Source: Cognatishimia sp. MH4019
GTDB lineage: Bacteria; Pseudomonadota; Alphaproteobacteria; Rhodobacterales; Rhodobacteraceae
Length of the DNA stretch: 64,000 bases
Assembly: GCF_020177595.1 (NCBI RefSeq)
Contig: NZ_JAHTBL010000002.1
Location: 248,001-312,000 of the forward strand
Reading direction: 5' to 3'
Shown: piece by piece, positions 18,116-25,717 of the stretch
How positions within the stretch are numbered: the stretch's first letter is position 1
Layout of the letters: every line of letters begins with the position of its first letter
The notes under the pieces: generated by a model
What the model saw: only the letters and a program-made list of their open reading frames with translations
Databases searched by the model: none
What the model was told of the DNA's origin: nothing
Program-made: the position numbers and the translations under genes

Positions 18116-19138
18116 TCAGCCCTTTTTAAGAACCTCACGGCCCAACAGCTCTGCGATCTGAACTGCGTTCAACGCAGCCCCTTTGCGCAGGTTGTCCGAC
18201 ACGCACCACAGGTTGATCCCGTTCTCAACAGTGCTGTCCTGACGGATCCGGCTGATGAAGGTGGCGAAGTCGCCAACACACTCGACCGGCGACACATAGC
18301 CCCCGTCCTCGCGCTTATCGATCACCATGATCCCCGGCGCTTGCCGCAGGATATCGCGGACCTCGTCCTCATCCACGAAGTCCTCGAACTCGATATTGAC
18401 CGCTTCGGAGTGGCCAACGAACACCGGCACGCGCACACAGGTCGCCGTCACCTTGATCTTCGGATCAACGATCTTCTTCGTCTCCGCAACCATCTTCCAC
18501 TCTTCCTTGGTGGAACCGTCATCCAGAAACACATCAATATGCGGGATCACGTTGAACGCAATCGGCTTGGTGAACTTCTCGGGCGGGACATCCTTGGTGG
18601 GATTGTAAACCGCCTTCGTCTGCTCCCACAGCTCATCCATTCCGTCCTTACCGGCACCCGACACCGACTGATAGGTCGACACGACCACCCGCTTGATCGT
18701 CGCACGATCATGCAGCGGTTTCAGTGCCACAACCATCTGCGCAGTCGAACAGTTCGGGTTCGCGATGATGTTCTTCTTGGAATAGCCATGCACGGCCTCG
18801 GGGTTCACCTCAGGCACGATCAGCGGAATGTCCGGGTCGTAGCGATAGAGCGAGCTGTTATCGATCACGACACATCCCGCCTTCGCCGCCTTCGGCGCAT
18901 GCTCTTTGGTGGCTTCCGATCCCACAGCGAACAAAGCCATGTCCCAACCAGCAAAATCAAACGTCGCCAGATCCTGCGTCTTCAATGTCTTGTCGCCAAA
19001 GCTAACTTCCGTGCCAATCGACCGGCGCGAGGCCAGCACAGCAATCTTCTCAATGGGGAACTGGCGTTCCTCAAGGATGTTCAGCATTTCACGGCCCACA
19101 TTCCCAGTGGCGCCGACGATCACGACATTGTAGCCCAT
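18116..19138 (-). CDS. asd: Aspartate-semialdehyde dehydrogenase
   Basis: Asd reduces aspartyl phosphate to aspartate semialdehyde with NADPH, feeding lysine, diaminopimelate, threonine and methionine synthesis. The 340-residue protein has the N-terminal VGATGNVGREMLNILEER nucleotide-binding segment, the active-site Cys in NPNCSTAQMVVALKPL, and the substrate part VSTYQSVSGAGKDGMDEL. Length is normal. It is a single leftward gene followed by a hairpin repeat. Confidence 0.97.
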   Translation of the reverse strand: MGYNVVIVGATGNVGREMLNILEERQFPIEKIAVLASRRSIGTEVSFGDKTLKTQDLATFDFAGWDMALFAVGSEATKEHAPKAAKAGCVVIDNSSLYRYDPDIPLIVPEVNPEAVHGYSKKNIIANPNCSTAQMVVALKPLHDRATIKRVVVSTYQSVSGAGKDGMDELWEQTKAVYNPTKDVPPEKFTKPIAFNVIPHIDVFLDDGSTKEEWKMVAETKKIVDPKIKVTATCVRVPVFVGHSEAVNIEFEDFVDEDEVRDILRQAPGIMVIDKREDGGYVSPVECVGDFATFISRIRQDSTVENGINLWCVSDNLRKGAALNAVQIAELLGREVLKKG

Positions 19139-19203
19139 AGCAGGGTCCTTCCACGGTCTCTTTACAGGTCTGATGTTCAGACGGGGCCTCTTAGCGCCTA
19201 TTT

Positions 19204-19276
19204 TGCACCTGCGAAAGGGTGCAGACGCCGCAGCGCCGCGAATTGCGTTGACTTATGTGGCTGCGGCCCCCATATC
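19204..19276 (+). promoter_or_regulatory. Candidate promoter and leader of the DEAD-box helicase gene
   Basis: The 374 bases between asd and the helicase hold a hairpin (TGCACC-N8-GGTGCA at 19204-19223), then TTGACT (19248-19253) and CATATC (19271-19276) with a 17-base spacer. Transcription from here would leave about 230 bases of leader before the TTG start at 19513. Long leaders are common for cold-induced helicase genes, but no regulatory fold was recognised. Confidence 0.4.
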
Positions 19277-19512
19277 GCCCCCATCCAAGGATGCCGCGTG
19301 AGCATCCAGCGACTGTTCATCAGTCCGAAACCATTTTCCAACAAGTTCCCAGATCACGCGGGGTGCTGACGGCCAGCGAGCATGTCGGGCATGAGGCCCA
19401 CATGGCAGACGTGATGGCCGCGAACCGCAACCGGACGACCCTTTTCACAAGGGGCCGCACCGCTGTGACAGCGACTTGGACTACCAAGATCGCCAACCGA
19501 AAGGGTCATTCC

Positions 19513-20835
19513 TTGACCGAATTTACGCTGTTTGGGCTCGACGCCCAACTTATGAAGAACATCGCCAAAGCCGGCTACGACACCGCAACGCCCATTCAAG
19601 CCAAAGCGATCCCGCTTGTGCTGGACGGCCATGATGTCATGGGCCTTGCCCAGACCGGCACCGGCAAAACCGCTGCTTTCGGCCTGCCGATGGTCCACCG
19701 ACTGCTGGAACACCGTGAAAAGCCGCACCCTAAATCCGTGCGCGCCTTGATCCTCGCTCCGACACGTGAGCTGGTGAACCAGATCTGCGACAACCTGAAG
19801 GTCTTCGTCGCAGGCACACCGCTCAAGGTGAATTACGTGGTTGGTGGCCAGTCCATCAACCGCCAGACCCAACAACTGGCCCGCGGCACCGACATTCTTG
19901 TCGCCACACCCGGTCGCCTGATCGACCTGCTGGAGCGTAAAGCCGTCTATCTGAACAGCGCCACGTCGCTGGTGCTGGACGAAGCAGATCAAATGCTCGA
20001 TCTCGGCTTCATCCACGCCCTCCGTCAGATCGCACCGCTTCTAGGCACCCCGCGCCAGACGATGCTGTTCTCGGCCACGATGCCAAAACAGATGGAGGAA
20101 CTGTCTGCCGCCTACCTCACCAATCCGCGCCGGGTGCAGGTCTCGCCCCCCGGCAAAGCCGCTGACAAGATCACGCAGGAACTGCATTACGTCCAGCAAG
20201 CCGGAAAGCCCGAGAAGCTCAAAGAGTGTCTTCGCGCCGCGCCGGGCGGCCAAGCTATCGTCTTCTCGCGCACCAAACACGGCGCTGAAAAGCTGATGAA
20301 ATCACTTGTCGCAGACGGCTTCAAAGCCGTCTCGGTCCACGGCAACAAAAGCCAGGGACAACGCGACCGCGCCATCCGCGCATTCAAAGCGATGGAGGCG
20401 AATATCCTCGTTGCCACCGACGTCGCAGCCCGCGGCATCGACATCCCCAGCGTCACGCATGTCTACAACTACGACCTGCCGGACGTTGCCGAAAACTACG
20501 TCCACCGCATCGGTCGTACCGCCCGCGCGGGCAAAGACGGCAAAGCCATCGCTTTTGTCGGCGGGCCCGAAATTGGACTGCTCCGCGACATCCAGAAGGT
20601 CATGAAAATGACAATCCCGGTCGCTTCGGGCATTGAACCCGCAGAAGAAGACCGCCCCGGTCGCAAGCAACAGCAGCAAAAGAGCCGTCGTCGCTTCGGT
20701 GGCAACAAAAACGCAGGCGGAGGACGCCCCCAAGGTGAACGCAAACAAGGCGGGCGCCCGAATGGCGGCAAGAGCTTTGGCAAACCCAAAGGCAAACCCC
20801 GGTCCGGCAGCCGTCGCCGCAAACCCGCAGCGTAG
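19513..20835 (+). CDS. DEAD-box ATP-dependent RNA helicase (RhlE-like)
   Basis: A 440-residue RNA helicase that unwinds RNA duplexes with ATP, likely in ribosome assembly or RNA decay. Motifs in order are the Q motif (F..LG, PIQ), AQTGTGKT (motif I), PTRELVNQI, DEAD (motif II), SATMPK (motif III) and HRIGRTARAG (motif VI). The C-terminal tail (about 375-440) is rich in Lys, Arg, Gly and Gln, as in RhlE-like proteins. I chose the TTG at 19513 because homologues begin here (TEFTLFGLD) and GAAAGGG lies about eight bases before it. The frame extends to 19255 with unlike sequence. Confidence 0.92.
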   Translation: MTEFTLFGLDAQLMKNIAKAGYDTATPIQAKAIPLVLDGHDVMGLAQTGTGKTAAFGLPMVHRLLEHREKPHPKSVRALILAPTRELVNQICDNLKVFVAGTPLKVNYVVGGQSINRQTQQLARGTDILVATPGRLIDLLERKAVYLNSATSLVLDEADQMLDLGFIHALRQIAPLLGTPRQTMLFSATMPKQMEELSAAYLTNPRRVQVSPPGKAADKITQELHYVQQAGKPEKLKECLRAAPGGQAIVFSRTKHGAEKLMKSLVADGFKAVSVHGNKSQGQRDRAIRAFKAMEANILVATDVAARGIDIPSVTHVYNYDLPDVAENYVHRIGRTARAGKDGKAIAFVGGPEIGLLRDIQKVMKMTIPVASGIEPAEEDRPGRKQQQQKSRRRFGGNKNAGGGRPQGERKQGGRPNGGKSFGKPKGKPRSGSRRRKPAA

Positions 20836-20849
20836 GATCGCCTCCGGCG

Positions 20850-20924
20850 GAGGTATTTGAAGACAAAAGACGGCCGTTAACCCCACATTAAGGTTAACGG
20901 CCGTCTTTTGTGCAAAAAATACCT
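20850..20924. terminator. Bidirectional terminator with a 20-bp perfect stem
   Basis: A perfect inverted repeat (arms 20863-20882 and 20892-20911, 9-base loop) contains CAAAAGACGGCCGTTAACC and its complement. It has A-rich and T-rich ends, so it can stop transcripts from the helicase (rightward) and Usp (leftward) genes. It is flanked by AGGTATTT (20851-20858) and AAATACCT (20917-20924), which extend the symmetry and belong to the GAG(G)TATTT repeat family. Confidence 0.88.
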
Positions 20925-20958
20925 CGGGGGGGGCAGCAAAGCTGCGGGGGCAGAGCCC

Positions 20959-21804
20959 CTAACGGAACAACAACAAAGGCACGCGGCACGACCGGATCAT
21001 CTCGGTCGTCGTCGACCCGATAATGAGGTTCCGAATACGCGAATGCCCATAAGCCCCCATCACCATCATCTCGGCCTCGCCCGCCAACAGGCGATCTGCA
21101 ATCACCTCATCCGGTGTGCCACTGGTAATTTCATGACTGACCTCATAGCCCGCACCTTTCAGCAGCGCGGACGCCCCTTCGATGGCACGGCGGCTGTCTT
21201 CGGTCTCGGCCCCGACGAACAGCAAATGGCATTTCAGCCCGCCAAAAACGTCTGAGCGCGCCAGATGGTCCACCGCCTTCAACGCGGAATTCCCACCGTC
21301 AAACGCGACCATGATCGTCTCGACCGGTTTAAACACTTGCGAGGCCACCAAAATCGGTTTCGTGACCGACCGCACGACCCGCTCAAGGTTCGACCCCAGA
21401 TGCATCTTGGCATAATCCGCAGCCTCGCCGCGTTTACCGACGATGACCAGATCAGCGCCATCTTCCAGACGGTGCAATTCCTCAATCAGATCGCCGTTGC
21501 GCAACTCCGTTTCCACCGGAACGCCCGCGTCCTTCAGGATCGCTTCGGCGTCCTCCAGAATGGCCCGCCCGCGCTTTTGCGCCAGTTTCGCGCGCTCTGC
21601 ATCCAGCGTGGCCAGCTCGTCCATCAGCTTGGTTCGCGCGCCCAGCCCGATATTGCCCGACAGATCCGACGTTCCGGTCTGACGCGGACCCAAAATATGC
21701 GCAATCACCACCGACGCGCCTTTGCGTTTCGCGATCCAGGCCGCAGCCTCGCACACGGTTGCCGAATACGGGGAGCCATCCACCAAAGCGACGATTTTTG
21801 ACAT
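20959..21804 (-). CDS. Universal stress protein, two tandem UspA domains
   Basis: A 281-residue cytoplasmic protein with two Usp repeats (about 1-145 and 146-281). The first starts KIVALVDGSPYSATVCEAAAWIA and ends near VVGKRGEAADYAKMHLGSNLERVVRSVTKPILV. The second ends GAYGHSRIRNLIIGSTTTEMIRSCRVPLLLF, with the ATP-binding G-x9-G-S/T-like pattern. It lies 12 bases after the SulP gene. Usp proteins next to SulP genes may regulate the transporter, which is an inference from context. Confidence 0.92.
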   Translation of the reverse strand: MSKIVALVDGSPYSATVCEAAAWIAKRKGASVVIAHILGPRQTGTSDLSGNIGLGARTKLMDELATLDAERAKLAQKRGRAILEDAEAILKDAGVPVETELRNGDLIEELHRLEDGADLVIVGKRGEAADYAKMHLGSNLERVVRSVTKPILVASQVFKPVETIMVAFDGGNSALKAVDHLARSDVFGGLKCHLLFVGAETEDSRRAIEGASALLKGAGYEVSHEITSGTPDEVIADRLLAGEAEMMVMGAYGHSRIRNLIIGSTTTEMIRSCRVPLLLFR

Positions 21805-21816
21805 AGCGGTTCTCCC

Positions 21817-23307
21817 TCAGTGACCCAGAAGGTCGTCCATAGCGCCCGGCTTATCCGCGACACCCAGCCTGTCCACGATGGTCTCCGATGCCTCGTTCAG
21901 CCCGACCACCTCAACCTCGGCGCCATCCCTGCGGAACTTGAGCACGACCATGTCCAGCGCCGCAACCGACGAGATATCCCAGATATGCGCGCGGCTCACA
22001 TCAATCGTGACCTTTTCCAGCGCCTCGTGGAAATCAAACGCAGCCGTGAAGGCATCGGAGGAGGCAAAGAACACCTGCCCCTCGACCGTATAGGTCCGGT
22101 GGCGGCGATCCTCGGACAGCTTGGAGGTGACGCGGAAAATCTGCGCGATCTTGCCTGCAAAGAAGATGCCCGACAGCAGCACGCCGGTCAGCACGCCAAT
22201 CGCAAGATTATGGGTGTAGACCGTGACAGCAACGGTCGCCAGCATCACCACCGAGGATGAGCGCGGGTGCTCCCGCAGGTCCTTGATCGACGACCACGAG
22301 AATGTCCCGATCGACACCATGATCATGATCGCCACCAACGCGGCCATCGGGATCAGCGACACGATATCGCCCAGCACCACGATCAGGAACAGCAGGAACA
22401 CCCCTGCCGCAAAGCATGACAAGCGCCCGCGTCCGCCGGATTTCACGTTAATCATCGACTGCCCGATCATGGCACAGCCCGCCATGCCGCCGATAAAGCC
22501 GGTCGCCGTGTTCGCCACGCCTTGCCCGATGCATTCGCGGTTTTTGTCCGAGGATGTGTCCGTGAGATCGTCAACCAGTGTGGCCGTCATCAGGCTCTCC
22601 AACAGGCCCACCACCGCAATCGCCGCCGAATAGGGCAGAATAATCTGCAAGGTCTCAAGGTTCAGCGGAATGTCAGGGATCAGGAAGATCGGTAGGGTCG
22701 AGGGCAACTCGCCCATGTCGCCCACTGTCCGCAGGTCCATCCCCATGAAAAGCGCCAGCGACGTCAGCACGATGATGCAAACCAGCGGAGACGGGATCGC
22801 CGTTGTCACATAGGGAAACAGGTAGATGATCGCCAAACCGCCCGCGACCATCACATAGGTCAGCCACGGCACCCCGATCAGTTCCGGCAGTTGCGCCATG
22901 AAGATCAGGATCGCCAGCGCGTTCACGAACCCTGTCATCACCGATTTCGACACGAACCGCATGACCGAGCCCAGCTTCAAAAGCCCCGCACCAATCTGCA
23001 AAACCCCCGCCAGAACCGACGCGGCCAGCAAGTATTGCAACCCATGGTCCTTCACCAGCGTCACCATCAGCACGGCTGTTGCCGCTGTGGCGGCTGAGAT
23101 CATGCCGGGCCGCCCGCCCACAATCGCCGTGATCACCGCGATGGAGAACGACGCATAAAGCCCGACTTTTGGGTCCACGCCCGCGATGATCGAAAAGGCA
23201 ATCGCCTCTGGGATCAGGGCCAAGGCCACAACAAGGCCTGCCAGCAGATCGGGGCGGATATTGCCCAGCCAGTCCTGACGCAGATTGGCGGTGTAGGATG
23301 CGAACAT
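21817..23307 (-). CDS. SulP family anion transporter with STAS domain
   Basis: A 496-residue SLC26/SulP transporter of sulfate, bicarbonate or similar anions. About ten to fourteen membrane segments fill residues 20-390, with [27 protein letters not shown] at the substrate end of TM1-TM3, and [35 protein letters not shown] in the core. A cytoplasmic STAS domain follows (about 405-490). Some cyanobacterial relatives (BicA) take up bicarbonate with sodium, and the carbonic anhydrase and Dab genes nearby make that a reasonable guess. Sulfate is the other main option. Confidence 0.92.
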   Translation of the reverse strand: MFASYTANLRQDWLGNIRPDLLAGLVVALALIPEAIAFSIIAGVDPKVGLYASFSIAVITAIVGGRPGMISAATAATAVLMVTLVKDHGLQYLLAASVLAGVLQIGAGLLKLGSVMRFVSKSVMTGFVNALAILIFMAQLPELIGVPWLTYVMVAGGLAIIYLFPYVTTAIPSPLVCIIVLTSLALFMGMDLRTVGDMGELPSTLPIFLIPDIPLNLETLQIILPYSAAIAVVGLLESLMTATLVDDLTDTSSDKNRECIGQGVANTATGFIGGMAGCAMIGQSMINVKSGGRGRLSCFAAGVFLLFLIVVLGDIVSLIPMAALVAIMIMVSIGTFSWSSIKDLREHPRSSSVVMLATVAVTVYTHNLAIGVLTGVLLSGIFFAGKIAQIFRVTSKLSEDRRHRTYTVEGQVFFASSDAFTAAFDFHEALEKVTIDVSRAHIWDISSVAALDMVVLKFRRDGAEVEVVGLNEASETIVDRLGVADKPGAMDDLLGH

Positions 23308-23453
23308 GAAACTCTGTCCTTATGGGGGGTTGCGCGCGGCTTAACGGGGGATCGGCGCCATGGCTAGCCCTTGCGGTTCAAAAAAGCAGGCTGCGACATT
23401 GGCACTGTCAACTTCGCTAGACACTCGTTATGCGCAGAGCGTAAACTGGACGG

Positions 23454-24674
23454 ATGAAGGACATCGCCCCGCCTCAGCTCTACGCGCCCACGCCCAGTGA
23501 GGCAGCCCCTCGGTCGCTCTGTACCGATTGTGGCCTGTCGCGCACGAAAATGGCGGGTGAATGCGGGCAAGCCTGCCAGTTTATCCGCCCCGACTACCCC
23601 ACGATGGAGGCCCGCGTTCAAGGCCGCCAGCGCACCCCAGACACCGATGAACGCTTCTTCGGCCCTTACCGCAAGATGTATCGCGCCGCCCTTAAAGAGC
23701 CGCTGGAAGGCGCACAGTGGACAGGCCTGACCACCCGCATCGCTCAAAAGCTTCTCGAAGATGGTGCCGTCGATGCCGTCCTCACCATGGCGCCTGACCC
23801 TGATAACAAATGGAAACCCATGCCTGTCATCGTGACCGACCCCGCCCAGATGGCGCAGGTCCGTGGCATGCGCATGGGTTACGCACCGCTGCTCTCCCTG
23901 CTGGAACCCGCGGCTGAGGCAGGCCACAAACGCCTCGCCATCATCGGCATCCCCTGTCAGGTCTACGCGCTGCGCCGGATCGAGAAGCAACTCAACCTCG
24001 ACCGTCTCTACGTGATCGGTACGCCTTGCTCCGACAACACCACAACCGAGAACTTCCACGACTTCCTCGGTCGGCTGTCGGATGATCCCGACAGCATCAC
24101 CTACCTCGAATTCCGCGCCGATTATCACGTGGAACTCCGCTTCACCGACGGCACCCAGAAAACGATCCCGTTCCTCAAACTGCCCCTCTCAAACCTTGCT
24201 CCCGATTTCTTCCCGCTGACCTGCCGCACCTGCGTCGACTACACAAACAGCCTCGCCGACATCACCGTCGGCTATATGGGCGGCGAGGGCGAGCAATGGC
24301 TGATCGTGCGCAACGACCGCGGTCAAGAACTCCTCAACCGCCTCGGCGATGAAGTCCGTCTCTCCCAACCCGGCAGCAAAGGCAAACGCGCTGGGGCCGT
24401 CAAAGGCTTCAAGGAAAACACCGCCCGCGCTGCCGGAGGTCTCCCCTTGCGCAAAATGCCCGATTGGGTCCGTCCCATCGTCGCGTGGCTGATGCCAAAA
24501 ATCGGCCCCCGCGGCCTCGAATTCGCGCGCGCCCGCGTCGAAATGAAAGCCGTCGAATCCGTCCTCCACCTGCGCCGCGAACAGCCCAAAAAGATGAAAT
24601 GGATGATCCCCGCCCATGTCTGGGCCCTTGCCAAACCCTACGACCTCACCCCCGAAAAGGACGAGACGCACTAG
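23454..24674 (+). CDS. Coenzyme F420 hydrogenase/dehydrogenase beta-subunit family protein (BciB-like)
   Basis: A 406-residue iron-sulfur flavoprotein. The N-terminal cysteines (CTDCGLSRTKMAGECGQACQF), the central GIPCQVYALRRIEKQ and GTPCSDNTT, and PLTCRTCVDYTNSLADITVGYMGG match the FrhB/BciB family. BciB is the ferredoxin-type 8-vinyl reductase of bacteriochlorophyll synthesis. No photosynthesis genes are in the window and roseobacters generally lack F420, so the substrate is uncertain. It is divergent from SulP, with 146 bases between the starts. Confidence 0.85.
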   Translation: MKDIAPPQLYAPTPSEAAPRSLCTDCGLSRTKMAGECGQACQFIRPDYPTMEARVQGRQRTPDTDERFFGPYRKMYRAALKEPLEGAQWTGLTTRIAQKLLEDGAVDAVLTMAPDPDNKWKPMPVIVTDPAQMAQVRGMRMGYAPLLSLLEPAAEAGHKRLAIIGIPCQVYALRRIEKQLNLDRLYVIGTPCSDNTTTENFHDFLGRLSDDPDSITYLEFRADYHVELRFTDGTQKTIPFLKLPLSNLAPDFFPLTCRTCVDYTNSLADITVGYMGGEGEQWLIVRNDRGQELLNRLGDEVRLSQPGSKGKRAGAVKGFKENTARAAGGLPLRKMPDWVRPIVAWLMPKIGPRGLEFARARVEMKAVESVLHLRREQPKKMKWMIPAHVWALAKPYDLTPEKDETH

Positions 24675-24675
24675 G

Positions 24676-24737
24676 TTTCATCTTTGCATAAATACTCCCG
24701 CCGGAGGCACCGCGATTTGGCGAAGCCAAAGCGCAAA
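24676..24737 (-). repeat. Intergenic hairpin repeat after the PfkB gene
   Basis: Read leftward, this copy carries the TTTGGC-TTC-GCCAAA hairpin, then a short GC hairpin (GCCTCCGGCGGG) and GAGTATTTATGCA. It is nearly identical to the element after asd in both the hairpin and the A/T-rich end. It sits between the converging BciB-like and PfkB genes and likely acts as a terminator. Confidence 0.6.
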
Positions 24738-24740
24738 ACC

Positions 24741-25667
24741 TTAAAGTTCAGATAGAAACGGCGGATTACACCCCGACCGTGTGCAATTGATCGCCGCCGC
24801 CTGTGACGCCGTCTTCAACAGCCGCTCCAAGTCATCCGTCGACATCGCGCCCAACGCGTCCGAACCCAACATCCCCTCCCGCGAAATCTGCGCCAGAAGC
24901 GTTGCCATAAACGTGTCACCCGCGCCGACCGTATCAATCAACGACTCTACCGGGGCCGCAGGGATTGCAACGCGGTGACTACCCGCAAAACCAATGGCCC
25001 CATCCGGTCCCAAAGTGACCACGACCAACGCGGCCCCTGTTTTCCCGCGCAACACATCAATCGCAGCGTCCAGATCAGCTTCAGGATACATCCACAGCAA
25101 ATCCTCATCGCTCAACTTCAGCACGTGGGCGCTGGCCAACAACCGCTCCATCCGCGCCATGTACCCCGCGCGATCCGCGATCAAAGACGCCCGCACATTC
25201 GGGTCCAGCGACGTGCAAACTCCGCGCGCGGCACAAGCGCTGAAATAGGCCTGCCACGCATCGGCATCGGCCCCATCTGCGACCGCCAGACCACCCACGT
25301 GGAACACATCCAGACCATCCGGCGTCATCGCCTCTAACAAGGCTAAATCCACCTGCCGCTCTGCTGTTCCAGACCGATGAAATGCATAGGTCGGGATACC
25401 GTCTTCTAGCGAGACCACGGCCAGCGACGTCGGCTTCTCGCTCCGCCCCGCCAAAAGCGCGACGCCGTCGGCCTCTAGCCGTCCAGCCAGCAAACCGCCC
25501 AAAGCATCCGTGGAAACCGGTGTCATATATCCCACCTCAGCGCCCTGCCGCGCCAAGGCAATTGCGCAGTTGTAGGGCGAGCCGCCGGGGTTGGCAGTGT
25601 AAGACGGCAAGCCCTCGCCCGCCGTCTGCACGAAATCAATCAGGTTCTCTCCACCGACAGCGATCAT
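24741..25667 (-). CDS. PfkB family carbohydrate kinase (fructokinase-like)
   Basis: A 308-residue sugar kinase of the ribokinase/PfkB family. The N-terminal AVGGENLIDFVQ and NPGGSPYNCAIALARQGAEVGYMTPVSTDALG form the sugar site, and DTVGAGDTFMATLLAQI carries the catalytic Asp and anion hole. The best sequence likeness is to fructokinases, but the substrate is not certain. I start it at the ATG at 25667, which has GGAGGAGG about five bases before it. It follows dabA by 50 bases on the same strand. Confidence 0.88.
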   Translation of the reverse strand: MIAVGGENLIDFVQTAGEGLPSYTANPGGSPYNCAIALARQGAEVGYMTPVSTDALGGLLAGRLEADGVALLAGRSEKPTSLAVVSLEDGIPTYAFHRSGTAERQVDLALLEAMTPDGLDVFHVGGLAVADGADADAWQAYFSACAARGVCTSLDPNVRASLIADRAGYMARMERLLASAHVLKLSDEDLLWMYPEADLDAAIDVLRGKTGAALVVVTLGPDGAIGFAGSHRVAIPAAPVESLIDTVGAGDTFMATLLAQISREGMLGSDALGAMSTDDLERLLKTASQAAAINCTRSGCNPPFLSEL

Positions 25668-25717
25668 CAGCGCCTCCTCCATCTCGGATCGGAGTTAGCG
25701 CTAACCAACCTTTAAGA

